Assembly: GCF_949628265.1 (NCBI RefSeq)
Contig: NC_088787.1
Location: 16,606,501 to 16,670,500, forward strand
DNA: 64,000 bases
Reading direction: 5' to 3'
Source of the DNA: Cloeon dipterum
Lineage: Eukaryota > Arthropoda > Insecta > Ephemeroptera > Baetidae
Shown: one piece after another, positions 1 through 12,500 of the stretch
Position numbering within the stretch: the stretch's first letter is position 1
How the letters are laid out: every line of letters begins with the position of its first letter
Translations under genes and position numbers: made by a program
The notes under the pieces: model-generated
What the model was told of the DNA's origin: nothing
Databases searched by the model: none
What the model saw: the letters and a program-made list of their open reading frames with translations, nothing else

Positions 1-4
1 TCAG

Positions 5-299
5 GTGAAGGTTCAAGTCAAACCTGGAGGTGGTATATTTGAGTCTTCTCTCCGTTATGACACCCGTGATCAAAGCTTTGCAATCAGGGTAACATTGATT
101 TTTTAAGTTTATGGAACTTAAGTAAAATACATTTATTCAGATTGAAGACATTTCAAGAATCAACAAATATGGATCTGCTGCTCACTGTGTTGAAAACTCA
201 CTGGAGCATCTTCGCAAGTTCTGTAACTGCAAAGCTCCTCCGCCAACAACCATCAAAGTGCCATCTTCATCTACAAACAACTCTATTCATCTTCATTGA
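5..299 (+). CDS. 3' end of an unrecognised protein-coding gene
   Basis: Two exons can be read: 5-88, preceded by a possible acceptor (CAG) at 2-4, and 141-299, joined across a 52-bp GT-AG intron. Together they give 80 residues ending in TGA at 297-299. The visible peptide has a beta-rich stretch (VKVQVKPGGGIFESSLRYD), then a Cys-containing helix-like part (HCVENSLEHLRKFCNCK), then a low-complexity Pro/Thr/Ser tail. I do not recognise the family. The rest of the gene lies upstream of the window. The frame is open across the junction, both splice sites are canonical and the reading stays in phase, so it is probably a real C-terminus. Confidence 0.6.
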
Positions 300-1775
300 T
301 AAGAAACGATCAATACCGACAATACCTGATTTATGTATGGCATTAACTAAATGATCTGTGTAACCAAAAGTTCTAGTCCTATACAGCAAAAGTAATTAAG
401 AGAAATTGAAATGACTAGCCATACTTTCATGTATTTAGTTCAACTTTATTTCTGGTGATTTTGTTGGTTGCACAAATATTGTTTTACACGTTTTAAACTA
501 AAAAAAAGTAATCAAGCATTTTTGTCTTATTGTACAACAAATCGGATAAATCTCAGCGTCTGATTTTTAAGTGCACGCATGACTGACATTTGCAGGTACA
601 ATTAGATAGATTCGATTAACCACATTACTACTGCTTCAAATCCCTAGATTCTATGTATCTATGTCACAAGTGATGCTGTTTTATTCACTTTTGTTAGGTG
701 ACATAATTACACATGTTTTTCTCTCTCATCAATTTCATAATCATCTTTTGATTTTCAAGTCAAAGTAAAATAATGTGTATTATAAAACTACATTGTTTCC
801 AAATGAATGATGGTTAGGGTAATGCTTCATTTGTTGTTGTTCTATTTTGTTCCTATTTTAATCTAATTTGACAGTTGATTAGCTATATTTTCTCTTAGGG
901 TTTTAGCGGATCAGTAATCTCATTGTAACCCACGAAGCAAAACTCTACAATGAAGCCATTATTAAATGTATGCTTTGCTCATCCTAGTATCATATTGTTT
1001 TAGAGCTGAGGAGACGCGTTAATTTTTGTAAAATTAAAATTTAACGCTGTATGTTCAATTTGTAGTAAAATTGTACAGTTAACTAATAAAACGTTGGTAA
1101 TGTGCGATTGTCGGGCTTGTTCCTACGAATTATTATTCACTAATTTTTATTTGGTAAGGGTGAAACATATATTCTGCTATAAAATGTTAATCATCATAAA
1201 TTTAATAAAAATTTGTAATTTGTAGTTTTAACAAAATTAATAATTTATTAAGATTCTTAGTGTTTATCGCGTGGAAAATATCTATTCACACAATTATAAT
1301 ATTCACTTACATCTATTTAAAAATATAATTTTAGATTTGAATTGGTAAACCTTCCAAGATACTAAATATTCTTCTACATTTTTTATTGCATTTTATGTAT
1401 AACGTACGTTGGTTAAATATTTTAACAGGTACGCCTTTTACTGTACTTTACTATGTGCATTTATAATAGGAACACTTCATTGCATGATAAAATCAAGCGT
1501 TAATGAAAAAATGCGCCTGCAATGAATAATGGGAAACAGAAATCAGTGCAAAATTCAGTTGATCGACCTTGAGAGATAATCCGCGCCATTTTTTCTCGAA
1601 AGTGCCTCATGGTTCAGGTTAGCCATGATGGTGGCGCTACTTGAACCCCTAACGAAGTGCTATCCATTCAAACCGCTTTTGATGTTTTGATTAGATGTTG
1701 ATAAATAGTGAGCGAGCTGCGAGTCTGATATAGGAGTGCTAAAGCTAAAAGATGCTGTTGGGGTTGAAATGAAAG
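300..1775. other. 3' UTR and intergenic spacer
   Basis: No convincing exon was found. An AATAAA polyadenylation signal at 1085-1090 on the plus strand could end the preceding gene, giving a 3' UTR of about 0.8 kb. The remainder is AT-rich and should hold the promoter of the CEP295-like gene. I saw no TATA box I would defend. Confidence 0.4.
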
Positions 1776-4700
1776 ATGATGCCAAATGACATTTGGCATC
1801 GAAAAACGACGATTTATAGCGACACGGACTCTATAGTAAGAGAGGAAAGAGCAAGAAGAAGGCTCCTACGAATCCAACAGGTCTATTTTCCAAGCGTTTT
1901 ACATATTTTTAACAACTTTAACGGTTCTTGTATTTGTTTGCAGGTCCGATTGCAGTCAAAAGAAATTGCTAATAGAGTTATTGAAAAATCAAAACAATTG
2001 CAAAAGTACGAGGAAAAGAAGGAGAGGGAAAAGAAGGAAAACGTTTTAAGAGAGTGGAAGAAATGCCGGCTAGACGAGTTGAAAAATGAGCTAAACCACG
2101 GTATATCAACACTTGGGGAGAGCTACAAAGCTGTCGACCAAGACGTAAGTTGAAATTTTTAACACTTGCGGATATTCGTACCAAATTTTCCCCTTATCTG
2201 ATCGATTTTCGGTTAAATCTAACAAGTCTCATCAATAATCGATCAATCAGCCAATTTCTTTCGTAGGTGATAATGGTTAAGGCAATTTGAATGAACTAAT
2301 TATGCAGCAACCACACATTCCCTTGGCACTGTTTCAGTTAGCATACCTGAAAGAAAAACAAGAGAAAGAGGAAATCAACAAGCAGACAGCAAAAGAGCGA
2401 GGTGTCATTGCATTTCAAGTTGAGTTGGCAGAAAAAGAAGTAGTTGAACAAAAGAAAGAAAAATCTCGCACAAAGAGAGAACACTTGAGATTCGTGGAAA
2501 ACGAGAGGGCTAAATCAGTGGCAAGCCTTCCTCCGATGTAATTCATTTAAATGATTCCACTCCACTGTCTTACCATGTATTTATTTCCAGAATAAAAGCA
2601 GTTCCTGAGGTCGCTCCTTGTAAAACTGAGGGAACAAAAATTGAGGTGATTGACTTCAGTGTTCCTCGGAGCCAACGAACTGTTCAATTCAAGACAGTTC
2701 CTGATGATGTTGTCCAGAAGGTTAGCCCTGAAACTCACAAAATAAATGCTGCTGAAGAAGCCGTCCAAGAACTAAAGGCCAAGGAGAGCAAGTCAAAGAA
2801 AGCGCAGTCGACCGTAAACCTTGCTAAATGGCTTGGAAACGCTGCCAATGCAAGGAAAGCTCTTGAAAAGGACTACAAGTCCCTTTTCAGTCAGCTAAAA
2901 GATTTGGAGAAAGAGGAAATTGCATGCAGACCTGTGAGTATCGTTGTCTTAAAGAGATCCCAAGTAGTGATAAATAAATATTAAATATATATAGATTGAA
3001 GCTTTGTCTGTTGATGATATTAACGATTTGGAGAAGAGATACTTCAAACAAAAAAAGGCTCTAAAAGCAAGTCAGATCATCTCCAAGATGTCGGAGGACC
3101 AAAACAGGCCTCGTGAGTAGATTTTTGATACAAATTATACAAAGTAATAAATCCTTCTGCTGTTTCAGCTTCGCCTCAGGCAATGGATTTCACCGATTTC
3201 CCAGGCACGCACTTTACTGCCGAAGAAGCTGGCGCTCTTGGTCCAAATGCACACAGTTTGCAAACGCTGTTAGATAATTTGGCGGGCGAGAGCAGGAGAC
3301 GCCTGCAGGAAGTGGTCGGTGAAGACTACTACTACTGCAGCGACGATGACTTTGCCACCCCGCCCCATTCACCAGTCAACGTTTGCGTTGAGTCCACCTC
3401 CACAGTCCAAGTGTCAGGCGCTGCTTCAGTCACCTCAGAAGTCAGCGTTTCTGTCAGGAGCGGCGGGAAGCACAAGAAAAAGAAGAAGAAGAAGGGCAAA
3501 AAGCGGAGGGAAGCTTTTGAGGAGAAGCCGCAACAAAGCTTCCTCTCGACAAACAGCACCCAGTACATGAGTCCGCCTGAGCGTCTACAAGAAGACAACA
3601 TTGCAGGCTACTTGGCTAACATTGAGCACGAGAAGGAGCAGTTAAAGAGGGAGCTCAATTCCAAGAAAAGTGCAATTGTAGATACAACCCTCTTTGTCAC
3701 GAAACTTCTGGATATGACCAGGGAGAGTGTGGGAAACCTTCCTGTCAGTGCGGAGTCCTCAATGGAGCAGCCAATGGAAGTGCCTAGCAAGAAAAAGAAG
3801 TCTTCCAGTTGCAGCAGCAGCAGCTACTACTCAACTCTTTCAGACACCAGAGATGGAATTGCAAATGGGCAGTCGAGCAGGTCTGAAGAAATTTCAACCT
3901 ATAAGGAGGCCTCAACAGCGTACCTGTCTCTCAACCTCCTGGAAAACAAAGACCCTCTTGAGACCAATGTCGAGCCAAACCCCGGCGCCAGTGACATACT
4001 CACATTGATCAATGCGCCAGCTGAGCCACTTGTGAGGTAGGGTTTGAATTCATATTTTTTATTTTTTTGAAATCACCTTAACAATTAATTATTTTACCAG
4101 TCAGCTAGATAACAACTGAACTTTTCATTTTTTGACCTTGATTGAAATATTGAATATAGTAATTAAAATTGTGTAGTTTCCAAGCAAGAGGCGTTTTTGA
4201 AGTACCTTTAAATTTATATTTCGCCTGAATTTGCTGTTCATAACAACACCTCCCCTCAACCAACGTCTAATTTAGGGGTTAGGATACAAAAAAAAATCTT
4301 GTAAAATGATAAACAAAAAATATTAGCTTTATATTTTTAAAACTCAAAAGCCAAACAAAATAAATACCCAGCTGTAATCTGAAATTACAACGCTATTATT
4401 TAGGGTTTTATACAATTTTAAATGAAACTCATTTTATCTCATGTTAAATATATCAAGATGTTATATTATTGTTTTAAACTTATCGACGACTCCATTGCAG
4501 GCCTATGGAGAACCTCAGGCTGTCGACTATTATTGAGGCGGACTCATCAGTGGCCAGTTCGAAGAATGCCAACGAAAGCCAAACTCTTGATATTGAATCA
4601 GAACTCATCAAGCGTGGATTGCCTCTTCCACCTACAGCCTCTGCCGCTCAGGAAGGTCTTCAAGCTGGCCCAGATTACCTGAGGCGCATGCGGCAGTTAC

Positions 4701-4849
4701 CTCACTTTTCTGACTCGTCTTCAAGTGCAGAGAACCAGCTTGGCAATGTGTTCCACTCAACTCCTGTGGATGTAACCACTGAGTCCAGTGGCAGACAGTT
4801 CAGCAAGGAAAACCTTGGTGTGTCTCCGATACCGCCGTCCAGCGAGTGA
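1776..4849 (+). CDS. CEP295: CEP295/Ana1-like centriolar protein
   Basis: Seven exons (1776-1880, 1944-2144, 2338-2537, 2591-2933, 2995-3112, 3169-4036, 4501-4849) join in frame to 727 residues. The N-terminal third follows the CEP295 family: a start rich in Glu/Arg (REERARRRLLRIQQV), a charged coiled coil, the STLGES motif before KAVDQD (human SMRSMGEGHRQAKENEPD region), ERAKSVASLPP (human ERSAKITSLPP) and a final LEKEEIACRP (human QQEDLARR). In the family this conserved part targets the centriole wall, where the protein supports centriole-to-centrosome conversion and elongation. The C-terminal half is low-complexity, with a poly-Lys block near residues 424-436. The product is far shorter than human CEP295 (about 2600 aa) or fly Ana1 (about 1700 aa). 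The start follows from frame and similarity; an upstream non-coding exon is possible. Family is fairly sure from motif order. Confidence 0.8.
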
Positions 4850-5819
4850 TATCGCCAAGAACTCTTCACAAGCAGACTGTTAATATTTGTCAACTTAAAA
4901 GTATGCAAACAGAAATCAGATTTGCCTTGTGTGAAATACGTAAATACGATGTTTAGTGTGATGACTGCAGCTCTTTTCTTGAAGAGTTGACAACTAATAG
5001 CATTTTAATTTACTACAACGTAATTAAGATAACGATAATCAATGAAAATAATGGAAAGGAACTATTGTAGAAACAAGTTCGTAGAACTTTTCAATATATA
5101 TCTTTATGCGTCGTAAGGTTTTGGTTCTGATGGTGAAATTAAAGGTATATCAACATATACTTAAAGAGTGCGTGATTTAATTTTTTCCTACACCCTAATT
5201 CTAAACAGCAATATTGTATTCAAGCTTTTTAATTGATAAAAATATGATACATCCATGTATCCATAGAGTACATATAATTTTATACCCCAAGAACTAAAAT
5301 TTATCTGCCATAGTAGATAAATAATCATATAGAATACTAGCTTTATGGCAGACTCACCATTTTCGCCCAACTCACACTTCTCGCCAGGATAGGGATTAAC
5401 ATATTTAACTTTGCAGCCACTTATCCCAAAAATTTACAGCATAGTGCTACTTAGGTAAATTTTGGCTTCAACTGAGGGATTAGTAGTTAATGCTTTGACG
5501 ATAAGGATTTCCAGGCTTTTTGTAGGTCTTTAATTTATTTTTCCCTTCAAACACTTAATTCTTAATTACGTTAATTACATGAAAAAAGCCTGGAAAGGGG
5601 AGGCCAGGGGGAGGCGGAGATTAACGGTACGCCCACATTTTGTGTTGAGTGTTATTGTTACGCCCCTTTCTGACGCAAGTCTTTAGAGTTCACCCTGAGT
5701 GTTTTGACTTTTACGAGTTCGTTCTTCTGCAAATTTGTAGCCACCATAATACACGTTGCGACTTCTAGAAATATCATACTGCAGTGATATAAACAATTTT
5801 CAATCTATTAGACCGCAAA
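4850..5819. other. Intergenic spacer
   Basis: AT-rich sequence between the CEP295-like gene and DNAJC19, both on the plus strand. It should contain the 3' UTR of the first and the promoter of the second. No other gene or repeat was recognised. Confidence 0.4.
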
Positions 5820-6350
5820 ATGGTTAGTGGGACAGTTTGAAACATTGAATTAAGGTTCAGAATCTAACGTGCTTTGTTTCCAGGCATCATCGGCGGTCAT
5901 GGCTGGACTAGGCCTTGCAATCATAGGCTACACAGGTCGCTATATTTTACGTAAGGCACCCAACATCACTGAACAAATGGCGAAGGCTGTAGAAATGCTT
6001 CCGAAATTAGACGCACAGGTAAATCCATTCTTAAAATAAAGAAAGGATTTTCATTACGTCTTTAATTTTTTAGTCTTTGGCCAGTAGCAAATATTACAAA
6101 GGTGGTTTTGAGCCAAAAATGTCTAAGCGGGAAGCGTGCTTGATATTAGGTGTTTCGCCTACTGCTAGCAAGCAGAGAATTAAGGTATTGTAAATTTGAA
6201 TGTATTAGAAATTTTAATTACGCGCTGTGTCTCTCTTAGGAAGCACACAAAAGGATTATGCTCGCAAATCATCCGGACAGAGGAGGCTCGCCATATCTAG
6301 CGGCTAAAATCAACGAAGCAAAGGACTACGTTGAATCAGGCAAATCGTAG
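5820..6350 (+). CDS. DNAJC19: DNAJC19 / Tim14 (Pam18), mitochondrial import J-protein
   Basis: Four exons (5820-5822, 5884-6018, 6074-6184, 6240-6350) give 119 residues, close to the 116 of human DNAJC19. The first coding exon is only the ATG. A membrane segment lies at about residues 5-22 ([18 protein letters not shown]). It is followed by the matrix linker ([21 protein letters not shown]) and a truncated J domain with the HPD motif at 94-96 ([21 protein letters not shown]). The family sits in the inner membrane as part of the PAM motor and stimulates mitochondrial Hsp70 during presequence import. An AATAAA signal follows at 6407-6412. Because the coding exons are small and fragmented, a simple ORF scan misses this gene. 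Identification is firm from the HPD motif, the family order of segments and the length. Confidence 0.93.
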
Positions 6351-6406
6351 ACTGGGTTTTGAATTGAAAGTAATTAGATGTAACTTATAAGATTGGTTCT
6401 TTGTTT

Positions 6407-6412
6407 AATAAA
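6407..6412 (+). terminator. Polyadenylation signal of DNAJC19
   Basis: AATAAA lies 57 bp after the DNAJC19 stop codon. The convergent GRTP1 stop codon is at 6678-6680, so the two 3' UTRs share at most about 265 bp. Confidence 0.6.
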
Positions 6413-6677
6413 CATAGCAAAAACAAATTCACGCAGATCTTGAATAGATTTCAATATACAGAAATACAAAGATACAGTTAATGCATGAAAAAATCAAGTC
6501 CGTTGGATCAGTTACAATTCCTGACTTCACAGCCAAACATGACAAAATTTAACTGTACACCATGATGACAGTGACAAATCATATAAGCAATTCTTGATGC
6601 GCAATGACAAAACTAAAACTACACCTTCTAGAAGGGCAACTGAATGGCAGGCTAAAATAATGATAAATGCAGAACGT

Positions 6678-8799
6678 TCACTTCTTTTTCGTGGCTTCGG
6701 CTTTGTTTGCACATTCTTGACGTAATCTCGCTATCGTTGAATTTTTCAGTGAACCCGGTACTTTGAATATGCTCTGGGAGAGAAATATTGATTACGAATT
6801 TTACTAAACACCACAATTAACTCGTTCACCTGTAGGAAAGTGTGACAATCGGTGACTAGCGCATCTTGTGTAACTGCTTTAAAGCACATAATGAGTGAGG
6901 CAAGGTCGTCACATTTTAAGAGGGCGTCAGTGTTGAGTCCAACCAGAGTCAGCGCCACGCGGAACAAAATTTTCGCTCCCTCGTAAAACAAGCAGTCCCA
7001 GACTCTAAACACCGTCTGGAAAAAATATCAGCATAATTTTCAAAAGATCTGAAATTTGGAGGTCTCAGCCAGCCGCGCTGCACCGCGCCAGTGGGTAAAT
7101 TTTGGGTCACGTGGGCAGCCGCCAGTAGCTTTGAATCTGGCTAAGCTGGGCCAGCCTCTAGTGAAAAAGGGCCAAAAATTAAAATAATATTGCAGGAGGA
7201 AAAAGTCTTAGGGCAAAAAAATCGGCTATGCTGGTCCCGCCAGCTGCCGCCTTAAACATCACGGCTGAGACCTCTATTGAAATTTCAACAACTCTAATCT
7301 CACCTCTACGGGTAGGACTTCAGCAAACAAACAGACAAACCACTTGGTGGTAATCACAGCCCATGACAGGTTGAGAGACTCGATGTGGCGGTGGACTTCA
7401 GGGTACTTAATGCTGAAACAAAATGAAAACATTGACGCTGCTTTGGCGTTACGATTTTTTTTTTGCACTGACCGAACTAGCTCTCCAAGAACATCAATAT
7501 CGCGGATGATCCCTGTCATGCGTTTGTTATAATATCCGGGCAAGGAGCGGTCAATCAGTGTCTACAAGGTCGCAAGTTAAGAGGAGCTTCATTTCAGATG
7601 GGATTTTACCTTTAAAAGCCAAAATGACGTCTCCTCATCTCTGGTGGCTATCAGTAAAAGGCCGGCAATGTAGTTCATGCCCTGAATAAGAAACGTTTAA
7701 AAAATGGTTTCATTGAATTATCTTATTTAACAACCTGGCAGTAACCGATTTCCTGGTTGTCCTGCGCGAATGCAATAAGCACATTAAACAGCTGGTGAGG
7801 CTGTGTTTGTTCAGTTAACTGTAGTTGCCCTGTGCAGCTGTACACGTGTGCTGTCGCTTTGTAGTTGATGTTGTCAGGAAAGGTGCGAGGCAGGTCTGTC
7901 TTGATGCAGGACAGAACCTCTTCATTGATTTGTCCTTTTAATCTTTCTCTGTACAAGTGAGGCTGCTCTCGTTTTGCCTTTTCCGCCCCACTGACAGCCA
8001 TCCAAACCTTTTAAATAAACAAGATTATTTGGCAATAATGAAATATATATTATGCTACCATTTGTTTTGTAGTCAAAAAACAACAAATTATTTAAGGGAC
8101 ATTAAGAGAAAGGAATAAATTTTACTTTATTTATTTGATATCTTCATTATTTAATATCATATTATTATAAACAGAATTGCTTTTGAGTTAAAAGTCACTC
8201 TAGTATTAAACACTACATATAATAATATGAAACCTTTTTTAGATTTTAAAAAGGCAAACTAAATCAAAATTTCTGAACTTATTTACCAATAATTGAGATA
8301 TTTCAAAAACCTTCAAACTGAAGTTAAATTCTGATTGTAGACGAGGGCAAGGGCATAACATTTTGCTTGCAAGTTAATTGGAACTAAACAAAAATGAGAG
8401 AAATGATAATAGCTTACGAGGCCACGGTGCTCTTTGGGAATCCCCTTCCTGATGTAGCGTTTAGTTGTAAGGTTTCTCTTGACAGTGCTCTTGTTGGCAA
8501 TGAGTTCCTTCCATTTCTTTGATCTTTTGGCTAATATCCTGAGGTAGCTTGACATGAACTCTTCATAGGTCGCGTAGTCAAAGTTTTCCGGTCGCTCGAA
8601 ACCGTACTCATCGATGTTACTGTCAAAACATAAACGTTATGAAGACAGAAATATAAAAATAATAATAACCGAGCAGTGCAGGAATGTTCAATTTTATAAC
8701 TGCTTATTGCTCCACTTTCCCCTTTAAAAAATGCAATTCTCGCAATCATAGAGGTGGCAGATTGCTTGTTTCTTACCTGAATTGAGATCTTTTGGCCAT
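6678..8799 (-). CDS. GRTP1: GRTP1-like TBC-domain Rab GTPase-activating protein
   Basis: Eight exons, in coding order 8799-8777, 8619-8418, 8007-7735, 7681-7610, 7561-7473, 7412-7304, 7015-6830 and 6773-6678, give 349 residues (human GRTP1 336). After a short N-terminus with YGFERPENFDYATYEEF, the TBC domain starts near RYIRKGIPKEHRG. Its catalytic arginine finger is IKTDLPR (R116) and its glutamine finger is GYCQ (Q166). Then follow the conserved GMNYIAG and the WDCLFYEG box. The family stimulates GTP hydrolysis by Rab proteins in membrane traffic. Both catalytic fingers are present, so it should be active. The intron between exons 6 and 7 holds a MITE-like insert. Orientation is tail-to-tail with DNAJC19. 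Confidence 0.93.
7059..7274. mobile_element. MITE-like element, copy 1
   Basis: A 216-bp unit in a GRTP1 intron bounded by perfect 12-bp terminal inverted repeats: GAGGTCTCAGCC at 7059-7070 and its reverse complement at 7263-7274. The interior has a GC-rich subterminal block (AGCCGCGC...GCGCCAG), then AAATTTTGGGTCACGTGGG, then an AT-rich middle. It resembles the unit at 12215-12417 over most of its length. No coding capacity is present. It is a non-autonomous DNA element by structure; superfamily unknown and no clear target-site duplication at this copy. Confidence 0.65.
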
Positions 8800-9586
8800 C
8801 TTTCGCTCCGCTATTCCCACTAAAATTACCTAAGCATTGCCTAACAGCGAGGTCGGAAGGGTGCAAAGGTAAACTTTGCTGTATTTTAGGAAGGCATCGT
8901 AGCACAGGGGGTGGGACGTGTGGGTGGAATGAAAAATAACACCGCGAGCAGAGGCAACTGGACGTCAACACAGTCCTACGAGACGCATGCGCCACCGCCG
9001 CAGAGGTGGAGAATGGAATTCTCACGCTATCTTTCTTCAATTACAAGGCGGTATAGCGGGGTAGCGGTACAGCGTATTTAACAGTAAGCCTATTAGTTAG
9101 TCTTTTTAGTTCGACCCAAGTGGCACGATGACTTTAGAAAAATTAAAAAATTTCATGTGCAGACAAATTTAAATCAAGATCTCTCTATTTATTGATTGGA
9201 AAAATTTAACAGCAATAAATCGCTTGAAAAATATACTTTAGGGTGAACAACAATAAACATACACACTATGAAAGAGAAAAATATTTATTAATCCTAATTT
9301 TCAATAATTGTTTTGCCCTTTATCAGATTCGTGGGACAGCTATTGTTGTATCCACATTTCGGTCAAGGAGTGATGATCAGATATAAGGTTTTCTTGGAAC
9401 AATTATGTATTCCTTATTTATAAATTAAAAATGCAACAAATTTGAGTTAGATTTTATTTCATTCATTCATTTTTATTCCTACGATTTCAGCACGCAGATG
9501 ATAATGTTGATGATGAAAATGAATTTTTAAATACGATTTGTTATTATGGCGATGATTAGAGCTTGATGAAAATTAGCAAAAAATAA
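8800..9586. other. Spacer between GRTP1 start and peroxidase 3' end
   Basis: The first part (to about 9060) is GC-richer and should hold the GRTP1 promoter on the minus strand. The rest is AT-rich and probably includes the 3' UTR of the peroxidase gene. A minus-strand AATAAA is at 9284-9289 (TTTATT on plus). No gene is seen. Confidence 0.4.
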
Positions 9587-12500
9587 TCATTTTTTCCCAA
9601 AGAAACCCTGCAAATGATTGAAATACCCATACGCATCAGGTTTTGTCGGAATGATTGGCTGCTCTTCCTGCCAATAGCGTAAGTCTACAAACGGTAGCTC
9701 GTCGCAAGGAATAACCGGATTGCTAAAATGTGATTATAAATTAACTGAATTAATATTTTAGAGTATATGGATAAAATTACGTTTTTGAGGGTTTCTTGAA
9801 CGCATAGTGTTGCATTTCAGTGACCTGATCGGCATTATCACAGAAGAAGCGAGCGAGACTTGACTTGCGGATCTCACCAAGTTGTTCTAAATGATTGTGG
9901 AAAATTAAATAGCTCACAGTAATATCGTAATAACAATACCTGGGGTAAACGATGAAGGCTGTCCTTCAAATTCGAACCAAAATCTGTCGCCTCGTCTGGT
10001 GCGCCGGAACTGTTCAGCCATAATGCATGTGAACGTGTGGCCTGATAGAGCGCCGGGCAAGTTGTGCTCCAAACCACCTCCGACCAGCATGTCCACGTCG
10101 TCAGGAGAATTGTACAAGTGAGCAAGTGCGTTGGCAGACTGAAATTGTTTCAAAAATTTCGGAAGTGAGGAAATTTTATATTTAATTTTCTTAATCACCT
10201 CTGGATCCATGACGTCAGAAAAGTCAGCAAATTCGTGGGCCTTGGGAAGACCACAAAGGGCTCTGTATTCATTGTAGCTTGGTAGTCCGTGATCTCTGCC
10301 TCTCTGAATATCAATACTGCGGAGATCTAGTCCAAAAGACTTGTTGGCGCGGAACATGAATTTCGTGATCTGGGCAAAGACACTGTTATATTTGCATTCG
10401 ATGTATTATAACGAAAACCGCGCACCTCTGAGGTGAAGAAACGATCAGGTGCGTGTTGGGGCTGAGTCGCGAGACCTCGGACAAAGTGGTCCAAGTTGGT
10501 GCCCCTTTCAATGATCACTGGTCGGTTAAAGTAGTCGCTCAACCTAATCGCGTCCACAGCTCTGCGGAGCGGGTCAACCTCTCTGAAAATTTATTTAACT
10601 TATCAATTTATCAGTAAACCCCATAATTATACGTTTAACATACACCTGATCTATTATAAAAAATGTAGCCTTGACACACGGAATGTTTGCTATTTTTAAG
10701 TTCAAATGAAATTATTTAGCAAAAATGTGTCATGCGAGTTGCATACTCTCTCGCGACTGCAGGCGCTCTGCTGCAGTCTCCCCCATCCCGTTTGCGCGCT
10801 GCGTGCACCTTTAATATTCCAACTTACAGTATTTCACCGGTGATGAGTGTGTGGAGATGTCTGAATGCTCCAGCCGCGTGATCGTTGATGGCTGTCGCGT
10901 CCACTTGCTCGTCATAGTCGTGGCTGTAGCCAGTGGCTTCTTGAATAAGACCAAGCTGCACGGTGTTCTGGTATCCTGAGCAAAATCAAGAGGTGTAATT
11001 ATTGGTTTTACAGCTTCCATTTTTTTAATTGACGTACCGAGGAGAATCGGCAGCCATTCGTAATAGGAAATGTGCTGGAATTCAGCCACCGCAATTCTTC
11101 TAGCCTCCTGGAAAATAGTTTCATCGTTCCAGGACGGATTCAGTTGCTGCAAGGCTGCTGCCAGGCGATTATGTTCTCGCAACAGCAGAGTCTGCACCAG
11201 GGCTTGACCGGGATTTTGGTTAACACGCACGTCCCCTTTAATATTTTAAATTCAGAAAGTGATGAATTTTAAAAGGTAATCAATACCTGATCGATAGCAA
11301 GGCTCATTCGCTTCAACATTTTCACAGTCCGCTGAACGATTGTTGCTCTCAGGCAGCCACATGCGGCTGTTTCGAGTTTGCGATATCAGACGCCCGTTAC
11401 GGAACTCGCGGAGGGAATTGGCAGTGTCAGTGTCGGTGCCGTACACAAGGGAGAGATCCAAGTAGCTTGAGACTGCGGTCATCTGATGGAATAAAATTTT
11501 TAGCATTTTTTTTATCAAAACTGGCTAGTTTGCTTTTCATAATAGTATTTTTAACAACATATATACCCATTAAAATATTGAGGGATAATAATTATTCTCA
11601 CAAAAACATTTACTTGATTTTCTATTAAAATATTGGCTGTTAAAAATATTCAAAACAATGATTTTAACAATATGATGCTGACATAAATTTTTTATTTTGA
11701 GATTACCTGATTGGCTGGTCCAAACGTATTGCAACCGGTCGCGATATCATTGCTTGAACGCATAAAGTCCATGCACCGTTGATTATGCTGAGCATAAAAG
11801 GGGTCATCAGCGGGGATCCTAATAGGATAGCAGCCAGCCTTCTCGGCCCAGTTTCGGGCAAGGTCGTGTCCATCAGAAGCGCAACACTCAATCGGCTTAG
11901 GCTCTACAAATGACTCAAATAGTTTAAAGCTTTTTCTTCATTTGTCGTAAAACAGACTGTGCTGTCTGGAGCCCGCAGCCATGGACATGTCGTGTGTCAT
12001 GACCTGAGACCACTGCATCGCAATAAGGGTCCAAACAGGGTCGACGAGGTTCACGTCAGGGAACAGATTGAAACTGAGCACGCGAGCCAAAGGCAGTCCT
12101 TCTTCAACTGGCACAGAAATTCCTGAAAAGATTTTAATGCAGTTCTAAATAAATTTAAATTTACAAAAAAATTGAAAGAGATTTGGAAATAATTAGGGGG
12201 AATACTCTAGAATAGAGGTCTCAGCTAGCCGCGCTCGCCGCGCCAGCCGGCAAATTTTGGGTCACGTGGGAAGCCGCCAGCCGCCGGTGAAAAATTATTA
12301 AGTGCGCAGGAGAAAAAATGTCTTCCAGCCCTTTGGGCCTTTAAGCAATATCAGTATCACGTTCAGAAAAATATTTCAGCCGCGCCAGCCGCCACCTTAA
12401 ATCTCGCGGCTGTCTCTAGAACAATTTGATTGCCTATATATACCATCGGCATATTTTGGTGGCAGCAGTCTAGTGAACGCCGAGCCAGTCATTCCCCAAG

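Noticed and set aside
8531-9040. 169-codon minus-strand frame over the GRTP1 start
   Set aside because: It crosses GRTP1 exon 2 in the wrong frame and continues into the promoter. The GRTP1 frame explains the conserved part.
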